Positions 7,143 to 14,833 of a DNA stretch of 33,075 nucleotides are shown here, in pieces (positions within the stretch are counted from its first letter, which is position 1; every line of letters begins with the position of its first letter). Origin of the DNA: Hoeflea sp. (GTDB lineage: Bacteria > Pseudomonadota > Alphaproteobacteria > Rhizobiales > Rhizobiaceae); the NCBI RefSeq assembly GCF_014359905.1, contig NZ_JACIYP010000060.1, positions 1 to 33,075 of the forward strand, in the 5' to 3' direction. The notes below the pieces were generated by a model. It saw nothing but the letters and a program-made list of their open reading frames with translations, searched no databases and was not told the origin of the DNA. A program made the position numbers and the translations under genes.

Positions 7143-8678
7143 ATGGATACTTTAAACGCACTTGCACACGGTTTTTCCATTGCGCTGACATTACAGAACC
7201 TGGGCCTGGCGCTGATCGGCTGTTTTCTCGGCACCATCATCGGCGCATTGCCGGGGTTAGGACCGTCAAACGGCGTTGCCATCCTCATCCCGCTCGCCTT
7301 CACGCTGGGACTGCCGGCAACGCCGGCGCTGATCCTGCTTACAAGCGTCTATTACGGCGCGATGTATGGCGGCCGCATCTCCTCGATCCTGCTCAATATC
7401 CCCGGCGACGAGCCGGCGCTGATGACGACGCTCGACGGCTATCCCATGGCCAAGAAGGGCATGGCCGGCGAAGCGCTGGCGCTGTCGGGCATCGCCTCCT
7501 TCGTCGGCGCCTTCTTTGCAACCTGGGGCCTTGTGTTCCTGGCGCCGCAGCTGGTCAAGGTCGCGCTGCTGTTCGGTCCGGCCGAATATTTCGCCCTGTT
7601 CGCGCTCGCCTTCGCCACGCTGGGCGGCATTGCCAGCCGCAACCAGGCCAAGGCAGCACTTGCCGCGGGTCTCGGCCTCGGCATCGCCATGATCGGCGTG
7701 GACGGGCAGACCGGTGTGCCCCGCTTCTCCTTCGGCGAAGTGCATCTTTATGACGGGATCGATTTCCTGGTGGCCATCGTCGGGTTGTTTGCGCTGTCGG
7801 AAGTGTTCATCTTTCTTGAGCACCGCGGCACGACGAAGGCCACGGGCGATGCCTCCAACATCAAGCTCGGACGACTGACGCCGCCGCTGTCGATGCTCAA
7901 GCAGACGGCGCCGACAATGGCGCGCTCGACTGTGCTGGGCTTCATCGCCGGCGTTCTGCCGGGCGCAGGCGCCTCGCTCGGCTCGTTCATCGCCTATTCG
8001 GTGGAAAAGCGGCTGGTCGACAAGGACAATACCTTCGGCACCGGCGATCCGCGCGGCGTGGCCGCGCCCGAGGCCGGCAACAACGCCGCCGCCGGCGGCG
8101 CGCTTGTGCCGATGCTGGCGCTCGGCGTGCCGGGATCGGGCACCACGGCGGTGCTGCTCGCCATGCTGCTCGCTCTCAACATCACGCCCGGACCGCTGTT
8201 GTTCACCAACAATCCGGATGTGGTCTGGGGTCTGATCGCCGCCCTGTTCATCGGCAATGTCATGCTCCTCATCATGAACATTCCCATGGTCAGCCTGTTC
8301 GTGCGGGTGCTTCTGGTGCCGCCGCGCTATCTGATGCCGGCGGTGGCGATGATCTCCTTTGTCGGGATCTACGGGATCTCCGGTTCGACCTTCGATCTGA
8401 TGGTCATGGTTGGTTTCGGCGTGCTTGGATGGCTGCTGCGCAAGCTTGACGTGCCGCTGGTGCCGGTTATCCTCGGCGTGCTTCTGGGCAACCAGATGGA
8501 AGCCAATATGCGCCGGGCGATGACCATCTCGGACGGCGACTGGAGCGCGCTGTTTGCCTCGCCCCTGTCCATCGGGCTGTGGCTGTTCGCATTCTTCGGC
8601 TTCATCCTGCCCATCGTCGCCGGACGCTTCTTCCGGTCGACACTGCCGCGCACGGACAGCGAAGCCGATCCGGACTGA
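7143..8678 (+). CDS. tctA: Tripartite tricarboxylate transporter large permease TctA
   Basis: The 511-residue protein is close to the usual TctA length of about 500 and has roughly 12 hydrophobic segments. Family signatures are clear: GTIIGALPGLGPSNGVAIL near residue 35 and its repeat FIAGVLPGAGASLGSFIAYS near 265. Between the repeats and after them lie YYGAMYGGRISSILLNIPG, GDPRGVAAPEAGNNAAAGGA and LALGVPGSGTTAVLLAML. It is the main translocating subunit for TctC-delivered carboxylates, probably proton- or sodium-driven. GAGG lies 8 bases upstream of the ATG. The gene is in the operon with tctC and tctB upstream and an AbrB-family gene 59 bp downstream. Confidence 0.95.
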   Translation: MDTLNALAHGFSIALTLQNLGLALIGCFLGTIIGALPGLGPSNGVAILIPLAFTLGLPATPALILLTSVYYGAMYGGRISSILLNIPGDEPALMTTLDGYPMAKKGMAGEALALSGIASFVGAFFATWGLVFLAPQLVKVALLFGPAEYFALFALAFATLGGIASRNQAKAALAAGLGLGIAMIGVDGQTGVPRFSFGEVHLYDGIDFLVAIVGLFALSEVFIFLEHRGTTKATGDASNIKLGRLTPPLSMLKQTAPTMARSTVLGFIAGVLPGAGASLGSFIAYSVEKRLVDKDNTFGTGDPRGVAAPEAGNNAAAGGALVPMLALGVPGSGTTAVLLAMLLALNITPGPLLFTNNPDVVWGLIAALFIGNVMLLIMNIPMVSLFVRVLLVPPRYLMPAVAMISFVGIYGISGSTFDLMVMVGFGVLGWLLRKLDVPLVPVILGVLLGNQMEANMRRAMTISDGDWSALFASPLSIGLWLFAFFGFILPIVAGRFFRSTLPRTDSEADPD

Positions 8679-8737
8679 ACCCCTGGGCGGCAGGGACCGC
8701 TCGTCAGACCGTGCATCCAAGACAGGAGTTTGACAGC

Positions 8738-9769
8738 ATGGCAACGGGTTCCTGGCTGATCCCCTTGCGTACCTTTGGCCTCGGCGTGCTCGGCGCCGGG
8801 GTCACCTATGCGCTGGGCTTTCCGGCGCCGTTCCTCACCGGGCCGGCCATCGTGGTGACGCTCGCCGGGCTGGCTGGTCTCAGGACCGCGGCGCTGCCGC
8901 AGCGGGCGCGTAACGCGGTGTTCGTGATCCTTGGCCTGACCATCGGGCAGGGGGTCACGCCGGAGGTGTTTGGCGCCATGCGCACCTGGCCCGTAACCCT
9001 TGCCGCCCTGGCCGCCAGTCTTTTCGCCATCATCTTCGTGACCCGGGCGGCGCTGGTGCGATTCTGGTCCATGGACAGGACGACGGCGTTTCTGTCGTCG
9101 TCTCCCGGGCATCTGAGCTATGTCCTGGGTCTGACCGAGGGCGTGAAAGCCGATCTCAAGACGGTCAGCATCGTCCAGTCGATCCGCGTTCTGGCCCTGA
9201 CGCTGATCGTGCCTGTTGCGCTGACATTGACCGGGCAGATACCTGAGAAAGCTGCTGCGGGTCCGCCCGAAACAGCCCCTGTTGCATTGATTGCCATGAT
9301 CCTGGTCGCCGGGATCTCCGGCTATCTGTTGCAGCGTCTCAAGCTGCCTGCAGCCTATCTGATTGGCGGCATGCTGGTTTCGGTCGTTGCCCATGTCACG
9401 GGTCTGGTCGCCGGCGTGATGTCATTCTGGCTGGCGGCGGCGGCCTTCGTCGCCCTTGGCGGGCTGATCGGATCGCGGTTTTCGGGCGTCACCTGGCCGG
9501 AGCTTCGCCGGGCCTTCAGCGCCGGGATCATGGTCACGGTGCTTGGCGTCATCCTGGCAGGGGTCTTTGCGCTGATTGCCCACTGGATCACCGGCATGGA
9601 TCTCATGGTCATTCTGATCGCGTTTGCGCCGGGCGGGCTCGAAACCATGGCGGCGATGGCGGTGATCCTCGGCATCGATCCCACCTTCGTGGCGACCCAT
9701 CACGTGGCGCGCTTGTTGATGCTGACGGCGATCGTACCGGTGTTTCTGCTCAGCGGCCGGCGCCATTGA
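8738..9769 (+). CDS. AbrB-family integral membrane protein (putative transporter)
   Basis: The 343-residue protein is almost wholly hydrophobic, with about 10 membrane segments. It contains two copies of the AbrB membrane duplication pattern: FPAPFLTGPAIVVTLAGLAG with VFVILGLTIGQGVTPE, and LKLPAAYLIGGMLVSVVAH with FVALGGLIGSRFSG. The last segment, FAPGGLETMAAMAVILGIDP, is the usual C-terminal family signature. This is the AbrB/'ammonia monooxygenase-like' family (unrelated to the AbrB DNA-binding protein), of unproven function and often encoded beside tricarboxylate transporters. The ATG at 8738 has ACAGGAG 10-16 bases upstream; longer in-frame extensions overlap tctA and are not family-like. 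It is the last gene of the tct operon and may be a carboxylate exporter or alternative permease. Confidence 0.8.
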   Translation: MATGSWLIPLRTFGLGVLGAGVTYALGFPAPFLTGPAIVVTLAGLAGLRTAALPQRARNAVFVILGLTIGQGVTPEVFGAMRTWPVTLAALAASLFAIIFVTRAALVRFWSMDRTTAFLSSSPGHLSYVLGLTEGVKADLKTVSIVQSIRVLALTLIVPVALTLTGQIPEKAAAGPPETAPVALIAMILVAGISGYLLQRLKLPAAYLIGGMLVSVVAHVTGLVAGVMSFWLAAAAFVALGGLIGSRFSGVTWPELRRAFSAGIMVTVLGVILAGVFALIAHWITGMDLMVILIAFAPGGLETMAAMAVILGIDPTFVATHHVARLLMLTAIVPVFLLSGRRH

Positions 9770-9865
9770 TCCGGTTGAGACGCTTTTTCCGGATTGTGCC
9801 GTTTTATTGCGGGCCCGCGTGCACTATGTGGAGGGTGTCCGAAACGACGAAGTCTGGAGTGCGAT

Positions 9866-11032
9866 GTGAGCGTTAGCAAAGAAGACGTCCTGGCCAAGCT
9901 GAAATCGGTCAAGGGGCCGGATCTCGAGGGCAATATCGTTGACCTCGGGCTGGTCTCCGAAATTTTCATCGCCGATGCGAAGGTCTATTTTTCGCTCACC
10001 GTTCCCGCAGCGCGCGCGCAGGAACTCGAGCCGTTGCGCGAGGCCGCCGAACGCGCCGCCAAGACCATCTCCGGCGTCAAGGGCGCCATGGTGGCGCTGA
10101 CAGCCAGCCGCGAGCCGGGTGCTGCGCCGGCAGCATCTCCGCGACCCGAGCCGCCACGCGCGGCGCATGCGCATGCCCACGGGGCACAGGGACAGCCGGG
10201 CCAGCCGCAGGGCCGGGCCAAGGCCGACGTGCCGGGCATATCCACCATCATTGCGGTTGCCTCGGGCAAGGGCGGGGTTGGCAAATCCACCACCGCGGTC
10301 AATCTGGCGCTCGGACTTCAGGCGTCCGGTCTGAAGGTGGGCGTGCTCGACGCCGACATCTACGGGCCGTCGATGCCGCGGCTTCTGGGGATTTCCGGAC
10401 GGCCGGAGCAGCTTGAGGGCCGGATGCTCAAGCCGATGGAGAATTACGGCCTCAAGGTGATGTCGATGGGCTTCATGGTCGAGGAAGACACGCCGATGAT
10501 CTGGCGCGGCCCGATGGTGATGTCGGCGCTCAACCAGATGCTGCGCGAAGTCGCCTGGGGCGAGCTCGACGTGCTGGTGGTCGACATGCCGCCGGGCACC
10601 GGTGACGCGCAACTGACCATGGCGCAGAATGTGCCGCTGGCGGGCGCGGTGATTGTCTCCACGCCGCAGGATCTGGCGCTGATCGATGCCCGCAAGGGGA
10701 TCAACATGTTCAACAAGGTCAATGTGCCGGTCTTGGGCATCGTTGAAAACATGAGCTATTTCGTCTGTCCCGATTGCGGCGGCCGCCACGATATATTCGG
10801 CCATGGCGGCGCCCGTGACGAGGCGACGCGGATTGGCGTGCCGTTCCTTGGCGAAGTGCCGCTGGCGATGCCGATCCGGGAGACCTCGGATGCCGGCCGC
10901 CCGGTGGTGGCGACCGCCGCTGACGGGCCGCATGCCAAGGTCTATCTCGAGATCGCCGCCAGGGTCCGCGCCCGCCTGGAAGAGCTTTCCGGAGACGGCG
11001 CGCGGGTGATGCCGGAGATCGTGTTCGAGTAG
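9866..11032 (+). CDS. apbC: Mrp/ApbC iron-sulfur cluster carrier ATPase
   Basis: The 388-residue protein is the cytosolic P-loop carrier that takes nascent Fe-S clusters to apo-proteins. An N-terminal MIP18/DUF59-type domain (about 5-80) is followed by an Ala/Pro/His-rich linker (about 84-122, with an AHAHAHG run). The ParA-type ATPase domain has the deviant Walker A GKGGVGKS at 134-141 and DADIYGPSMPR. The cluster-binding CxxC is C301-P-D-C304. The start is taken as GTG 9866, with GGAG ending 6 bases upstream and MSVSKEDVLAKL directly beginning the DUF59 domain; the 24 upstream in-frame codons are not conserved-looking. It converges with the serine hydrolase gene, the stop codons being 7 bases apart. 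It lies near the Fe-S-dependent regulator gene rirA, but in a different transcript. Confidence 0.95.
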   Translation: MSVSKEDVLAKLKSVKGPDLEGNIVDLGLVSEIFIADAKVYFSLTVPAARAQELEPLREAAERAAKTISGVKGAMVALTASREPGAAPAASPRPEPPRAAHAHAHGAQGQPGQPQGRAKADVPGISTIIAVASGKGGVGKSTTAVNLALGLQASGLKVGVLDADIYGPSMPRLLGISGRPEQLEGRMLKPMENYGLKVMSMGFMVEEDTPMIWRGPMVMSALNQMLREVAWGELDVLVVDMPPGTGDAQLTMAQNVPLAGAVIVSTPQDLALIDARKGINMFNKVNVPVLGIVENMSYFVCPDCGGRHDIFGHGGARDEATRIGVPFLGEVPLAMPIRETSDAGRPVVATAADGPHAKVYLEIAARVRARLEELSGDGARVMPEIVFE

Positions 11033-11039
11033 ACGCGCC

Positions 11040-12221
11040 TCAGGTCTCCTTGCTCAGCATCGCGAAGAGGCCAAGCAGGGTCTGGTCCGTGGTGTCGTTT
11101 TGCGGTTCGTTCTGCGACGAGTTCAGTGCGATGACCGTGCCGGTGTCGGGATCGCAATAGAGAAACTGGCCGTGGATGCCCGCGGCGAGGAAGGCATTCG
11201 AGCCGCCGCCCACCTGGTACCAGTTGTTGCGGTACCGGCCGGTCTTGAGAAACACCGCCTGCGAGCCGCGAGCCCAGACATCCGCATCGCCATTTTGCTG
11301 CATGTCGCTGATCCAGCGTTCCGAGACGATCTGCCGTCCGTTCGCGGTTCCGCCGTTGTTCAGCATCTGCCCCACCGCCATCAGATCATGCGGGCGGCAG
11401 GAGACGCCTCCGGCGGTGCGCGGTGCGCCATGCGGGTCGACCGTGATGAAGGCGTCCGCGGTGGCGCCGAGCGGTTGCCACAGCAGCCTCGAGCACAAAT
11501 CCGGGAACCGCTCGCCCGCTGCCCGCTCCAGCACGATGCCGAGCATGTCCGAGTTCGGCGAAAGATAGTCATGCACCCCGCCATGCGGATGCGCGGCTTT
11601 CTGCAGGCCGCTGAGAAAAGACAGCATGCCTTCGTCGTTGCCTTCGCTTGAGGGCGGGTTCCAGGACATGGCGCGCCGGTAGCGGGCATAGGCTTCCTGG
11701 GAGAGGTAGGATTCATCGAAATCGAGGCTGACGCGCATGTCGAGCAGGTCCTGCACCGCGGCGTCGGCATAGGCGCTGTTGGCCGCCTCCGGAACAATCG
11801 CGCCGACCAGGGTCGAGGGATCGAGCGCACGCTGATCCTGCAGGATGCCGGCAATCAGGGCGGTAAGCGATTTGGAGATCGAGAAGACCAGATGCGGATC
11901 GCTGCGGTCGACGCCCGGCGCGTGCCATTCCGCCATGACCTGTCCATTCTTGGACAGGATGAAGCTGTCGACTTCACTCTGCTCGAGCAATTCGGCAATG
12001 GAACGGCTTGCGCCCGATGCGGCCGGGCGGGACAGAAGCTCGGGATTGTTGACCTGATCGGGCAGCGAGGCTCCGTCACCGGATCTGATCCGGGCGGAGC
12101 GCACCATTTCGCCGACGTTGCGGAAGGACCAGAAGCTGTAGGGACGGGTGCGCCAATTGGCGAGCGTGATGTCTTCGCGTCCAAAGCCGTTGCGCATTTC
12201 GAATTGACTGGTCGACGCCAT
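11040..12221 (-). CDS. Serine hydrolase, class C beta-lactamase / NylB-like fold
   Basis: The 393-residue protein lacks a signal peptide and is probably cytoplasmic. The catalytic SxxK is S114-I-S-K117 (HLVFSISKSLTALIAG), and the tyrosine motif is Y219-L-S-P-N223. Both positions match 6-aminohexanoate-dimer hydrolase (NylB: Ser112, Lys115, Tyr215), so the NylB/esterase VIII branch fits better than true beta-lactamases. Near the C-terminus an HGQ triad (AAGIHGQFLY) takes the place of the KTG box. The reaction is probably amide or ester hydrolysis; the natural substrate is unknown. A GAGG ribosome-binding site precedes the ATG. The gene is divergent from rirA with 131 bp between them. Confidence 0.85.
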   Translation of the reverse strand: MASTSQFEMRNGFGREDITLANWRTRPYSFWSFRNVGEMVRSARIRSGDGASLPDQVNNPELLSRPAASGASRSIAELLEQSEVDSFILSKNGQVMAEWHAPGVDRSDPHLVFSISKSLTALIAGILQDQRALDPSTLVGAIVPEAANSAYADAAVQDLLDMRVSLDFDESYLSQEAYARYRRAMSWNPPSSEGNDEGMLSFLSGLQKAAHPHGGVHDYLSPNSDMLGIVLERAAGERFPDLCSRLLWQPLGATADAFITVDPHGAPRTAGGVSCRPHDLMAVGQMLNNGGTANGRQIVSERWISDMQQNGDADVWARGSQAVFLKTGRYRNNWYQVGGGSNAFLAAGIHGQFLYCDPDTGTVIALNSSQNEPQNDTTDQTLLGLFAMLSKET

Positions 12222-12352
12222 AATTTACCTCGTATTGGCGGCAAGGATGAACCGCAATAAAAACATGAATGAAAGGGTTTCCTTTTTCTGGAAGCATTCT
12301 AAACTGGTAGCTCTTCCGATTGGAAGCGCAGCCTGAGGACCGGAGCAAGAAA
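12222..12352. promoter_or_regulatory. Divergent promoter region, serine hydrolase / rirA
   Basis: This 131-bp intergenic stretch is clearly AT-richer than its flanks in its left half. A perfect inverted repeat, CTTCC-GATT-GGAAG, lies at 12313-12326, 27 bases before the rirA ATG. I could not find a clear TGA-N9-TCA iron-responsive (IRO) box, so any RirA autoregulation would have to use a divergent site. The rirA ribosome-binding site is GGAG (12342-12345). Confidence 0.5.
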
Positions 12353-12811
12353 ATGCGGTTGACACGTCAAACGAACTACGCCGTGCGGATATTGATGTAT
12401 TGCGCGGCCAATAATGCGCCGCTGAGCCGCATTGGCGACATCGCAAAGGCCTATTCGGTGTCGGAACTGTTCCTGTTCAAGATCCTGCAACCATTGACCA
12501 AATCAGGTCTGATCGAATCGGTGCGCGGACGCAATGGCGGCATCAGGCTTGGCCGCGCCGCCGAGAAGATCACCCTGCTCGACGTGGTCAAGGTGACCGA
12601 GGACGGCTTCGCCATGGCCGAGTGTTTCGAAAATGACGCAACGGAATGCCCACTGGTTGATTCGTGCGGATTGAACGCCGCCCTGCGCAAGGCGCTGGGC
12701 GCCTTCTTTGAAGTGCTGTCGACCTATTCGATCGATGATCTGGTCAAGGCGCGGCCATCGATCAATTTCCTGCTCGGGCTCGAAGAGAAATCGGTCAAAC
12801 CGGCAGCGTGA
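12353..12811 (+). CDS. rirA: Rrf2-family iron-responsive regulator RirA
   Basis: The 152-residue protein begins MRLTRQTNYAVRILMYCAAN. Its winged-helix domain includes SVSELFLFKILQPLTKSGLI and the wing ESVRGRNGGIRL. Cysteines C91, C99 and C105 (AECFENDATECPLVDSC) are in the arrangement of rhizobial RirA, which binds an oxygen- and iron-sensitive Fe-S cluster. With its cluster the protein represses siderophore, haem and iron uptake genes; loss of the cluster in iron-poor cells derepresses them. Length and ending (SINFLLGLEEK) agree with the family. The ATG at 12353 follows GGAG at 8-11 bases. The gene appears monocistronic, and it is the strongest single indicator of a rhizobial-type alphaproteobacterium in the window. 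Confidence 0.95.
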   Translation: MRLTRQTNYAVRILMYCAANNAPLSRIGDIAKAYSVSELFLFKILQPLTKSGLIESVRGRNGGIRLGRAAEKITLLDVVKVTEDGFAMAECFENDATECPLVDSCGLNAALRKALGAFFEVLSTYSIDDLVKARPSINFLLGLEEKSVKPAA

Positions 12812-13039
12812 GACGATCCTTTCCGGCTTGGTCAATCGGAGCATGGAATCGGCTGGCGCAGGACGCCTGACTTTGTAGCCCCTTCAACGCAGTCTTGCCT
12901 GGTGCTTGCTCCATGATTTCCCTGGATACGGGTGGTCTCCTGCAATCCGGATCTTGCGGCTTGTCAGCCAAAACCGGCTGATCTAAACGATTGGAGATCC
13001 GCAAGCCCTTTTCCTCTCCCGCCTGAAGTGGAGCAAGCC

Positions 13040-14692
13040 GTGACCAAGACACTCTCCCGGGACTGGTGGCGCGGCTGCGTGATCTATCAGGTCTATCCGC
13101 GGTCCTACCAGGACACGTCGGGTGACGGAATTGGCGACATAGCCGGGATTATAAGGCGCCTCGATCATATCGTCTCGCTCGGTGTCGACGCCATCTGGCT
13201 GTCGCCTTTCTTCACGTCGCCCATGGCCGATTTCGGCTATGACGTGTCGGATTATTGCGATGTCGACCCGATGTTCGGCACGCTCTCTGATGTCGAGGAA
13301 CTGATCGAACTGGCCCATGCCAAGGGGCTCAAGATCATCATCGACCAGGTGATCTCCCACTCCTCCGACCAGCATGACTGGTTCAGGGAAAGCCGGTCGA
13401 GCCGGGACAATCCCAAGGCCGACTGGTATGTCTGGGCCGATCCCAAGCCCGATGGCACAGCGCCCAACAACTGGCTGTCGATCTTCGGCGGCCCGGCCTG
13501 GGAATGGGACAGCACGCGGCGCCAGTACTACATGCACAATTTCCTGGCGTCGCAGCCGGATCTCAACTTCCACAACGCCGATCTTCAGAACGCCATCCTC
13601 GACACCGTGCGGTTCTGGCTGGACCGGGGCGTCGACGGGTTCCGGCTCGACACGGTCAATTTCTATGTCCACGACAAGCATCTGCGCGATAACCCGCCGC
13701 TGAAGAAGTCGGTGGAGGACGGCAATTTCATGGGGGTGGATGCGCCCGACACCAATCCCTACGGCTTTCAGGATCATCTCTACGACAAGTCGCAACCGGA
13801 GAACATCGTGTTCCTGCAGCGGTTCCGCGCGCTACTGAACGAGTATGAAGGGCGCACAACTGTCGGTGAAGTCGGCGACGGCCGCCGGTCGCTCAAGACC
13901 GTTGCAGCCTACACCAATGGCGGCGACAAGCTGCACATGTGCTACACGTTCGACATGCTCGGCGCGGAATTTTCGGCCGAGCATTTCCGCCGCAGCATCG
14001 CCAATTTCCAGACGGTGGTCAAAGACGGCTGGGTCTGCTGGTCATTCTCCAACCATGATGTCGAGCGGCATGTCTCGCGCTGGCTGCGGGAGGGCGACAA
14101 TCCCGATCATCTGGCGCGCTTTGCCATCACCATGCTCTCGTCCTTCCGCGGCTCGATCTGCCTCTACCAGGGCGAGGAACTGGGCCTTCAAGAGGCCGAG
14201 ATCGCGTTCGAGGACCTGACCGATCCCTATGGCATCCGCTTCTGGCCGGGCTACAAGGGGCGCGACGGATGCCGCACGCCGATGGTCTGGGAGCGCGAGG
14301 CGCCCAATGCGGGGTTCTCGCAGGCGCCACGAACCTGGCTGCCGGTTCCCGACAGCCACCGCCTGCACGCGGTGGATTGGCAGGAGCACCTGAGCGGATC
14401 CATTCTTTCCCATTACCGTGAGACTTTGGCATTCCGGAAGTCGCATCGGAGCCTGATTGACGGGCCGATGACATTCCTGGAGACCAATGGCGATCTGTTG
14501 GCCTTCATCCGGGGCGAGGGCAGCGAGCGGTTCCTGTTCGTCTTCAATCTTGATCGGAAACCCGCGCAATGGACGCCGCCATCCGATCTCAGGATCGCCG
14601 ACGAGATCCGGCTGCATGGCTTTGCGCCCGGTCATGAGGGCGGAACCGTCATGCTGTCCGGTCTCGACGCCTTCTGCGCCCGGCTTGGCTGA
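13040..14692 (+). CDS. aglA: Alpha-glucosidase, GH13 family (AglA-like)
   Basis: The 550-residue cytoplasmic enzyme is a GH13 alpha-glucosidase of the oligo-1,6-glucosidase/AglA type. The N-terminus WWRGCVIYQVYPRSYQDTSGDGIGD is diagnostic. Conserved regions follow: the nucleophile D204 (GFRLDTVNFY), the acid/base E277 (VGEVGD) and the transition-state aspartate D340 (FSNHDVER). It hydrolyses alpha-glucosides such as sucrose, maltose or trehalulose. The start is taken as GTG 13040, with GGAG 7 bases upstream, placing the first conserved residues near position 8; an upstream GTG at 12932 would add 36 residues of non-family sequence. No sugar ABC transporter (aglEFGK) flanks it here, unlike the rhizobial agl operon, so it seems to be a stand-alone copy. 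The preceding 228 bp after rirA shows no other gene. Confidence 0.9.
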   Translation: MTKTLSRDWWRGCVIYQVYPRSYQDTSGDGIGDIAGIIRRLDHIVSLGVDAIWLSPFFTSPMADFGYDVSDYCDVDPMFGTLSDVEELIELAHAKGLKIIIDQVISHSSDQHDWFRESRSSRDNPKADWYVWADPKPDGTAPNNWLSIFGGPAWEWDSTRRQYYMHNFLASQPDLNFHNADLQNAILDTVRFWLDRGVDGFRLDTVNFYVHDKHLRDNPPLKKSVEDGNFMGVDAPDTNPYGFQDHLYDKSQPENIVFLQRFRALLNEYEGRTTVGEVGDGRRSLKTVAAYTNGGDKLHMCYTFDMLGAEFSAEHFRRSIANFQTVVKDGWVCWSFSNHDVERHVSRWLREGDNPDHLARFAITMLSSFRGSICLYQGEELGLQEAEIAFEDLTDPYGIRFWPGYKGRDGCRTPMVWEREAPNAGFSQAPRTWLPVPDSHRLHAVDWQEHLSGSILSHYRETLAFRKSHRSLIDGPMTFLETNGDLLAFIRGEGSERFLFVFNLDRKPAQWTPPSDLRIADEIRLHGFAPGHEGGTVMLSGLDAFCARLG

Positions 14693-14717
14693 TCCCGGTC
14701 AGGGACAGGACTCTGCG

Positions 14718-14732
14718 GGTCGACTTTCGACC
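14718..14732. repeat. Short palindrome, first of three
   Basis: GGTCGA (14718-14723) and TCGACC (14727-14732) form a perfect stem with loop CTT. It abuts the larger palindrome beginning at 14733 and lies 25 bases after the alpha-glucosidase stop. Confidence 0.75.
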
Positions 14733-14774
14733 TAACGCGCGTCGCATTCATCCGGATTCAGGTGACGCGCGTTA
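14733..14774. repeat. Large intergenic palindrome, second of three
   Basis: TAACGCGCGTC (14733-14743) and GACGCGCGTTA (14764-14774) are perfect 11-bp inverted arms around a 20-base centre that itself holds the palindrome ATCCGGAT (14750-14757). It looks like a rhizobial intergenic mosaic-type element rather than a terminator, since no T tract follows. Confidence 0.8.
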
Positions 14775-14787
14775 ACCTTTTGGATTT

Positions 14788-14832
14788 GCATGTTGTTATC
14801 GCAAAACCGCTGCGCACTTTTGCGCGACATGC
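14788..14832. repeat. Imperfect 45-bp palindrome, third of three
   Basis: GCATGTTG...GCAAAA pairs imperfectly with TTTTGCGCGACATGC, ending one base before the adenine deaminase stop codon. From memory, the pattern GCATG(T)...CAAAACCG...CACTTTTG...ACATGC resembles a very abundant interspersed palindrome of Rhizobiaceae. It probably forms the 3' end of both convergent transcripts. Confidence 0.7.
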
Positions 14833-14833
14833 A

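Noticed and set aside
7266-8744. Minus-strand open frame of 492 codons antisense to tctA
   Set aside because: The product is a highly charged Arg/Gln/His/Asp mixture without recognisable domains, whereas the plus strand encodes a canonical TctA.
9770-9865. Terminator between the AbrB-family gene and apbC
   Set aside because: ATCCGG and CCGGAT arms are present but the stem is only 6 bp with a long loop and the T run lies inside the loop, so it does not make a convincing intrinsic terminator.
11040-12221. True class C beta-lactamase (antibiotic resistance)
   Set aside because: There is no signal peptide, the motif spacing matches NylB/esterase relatives, and the KTG box is replaced by HGQ.
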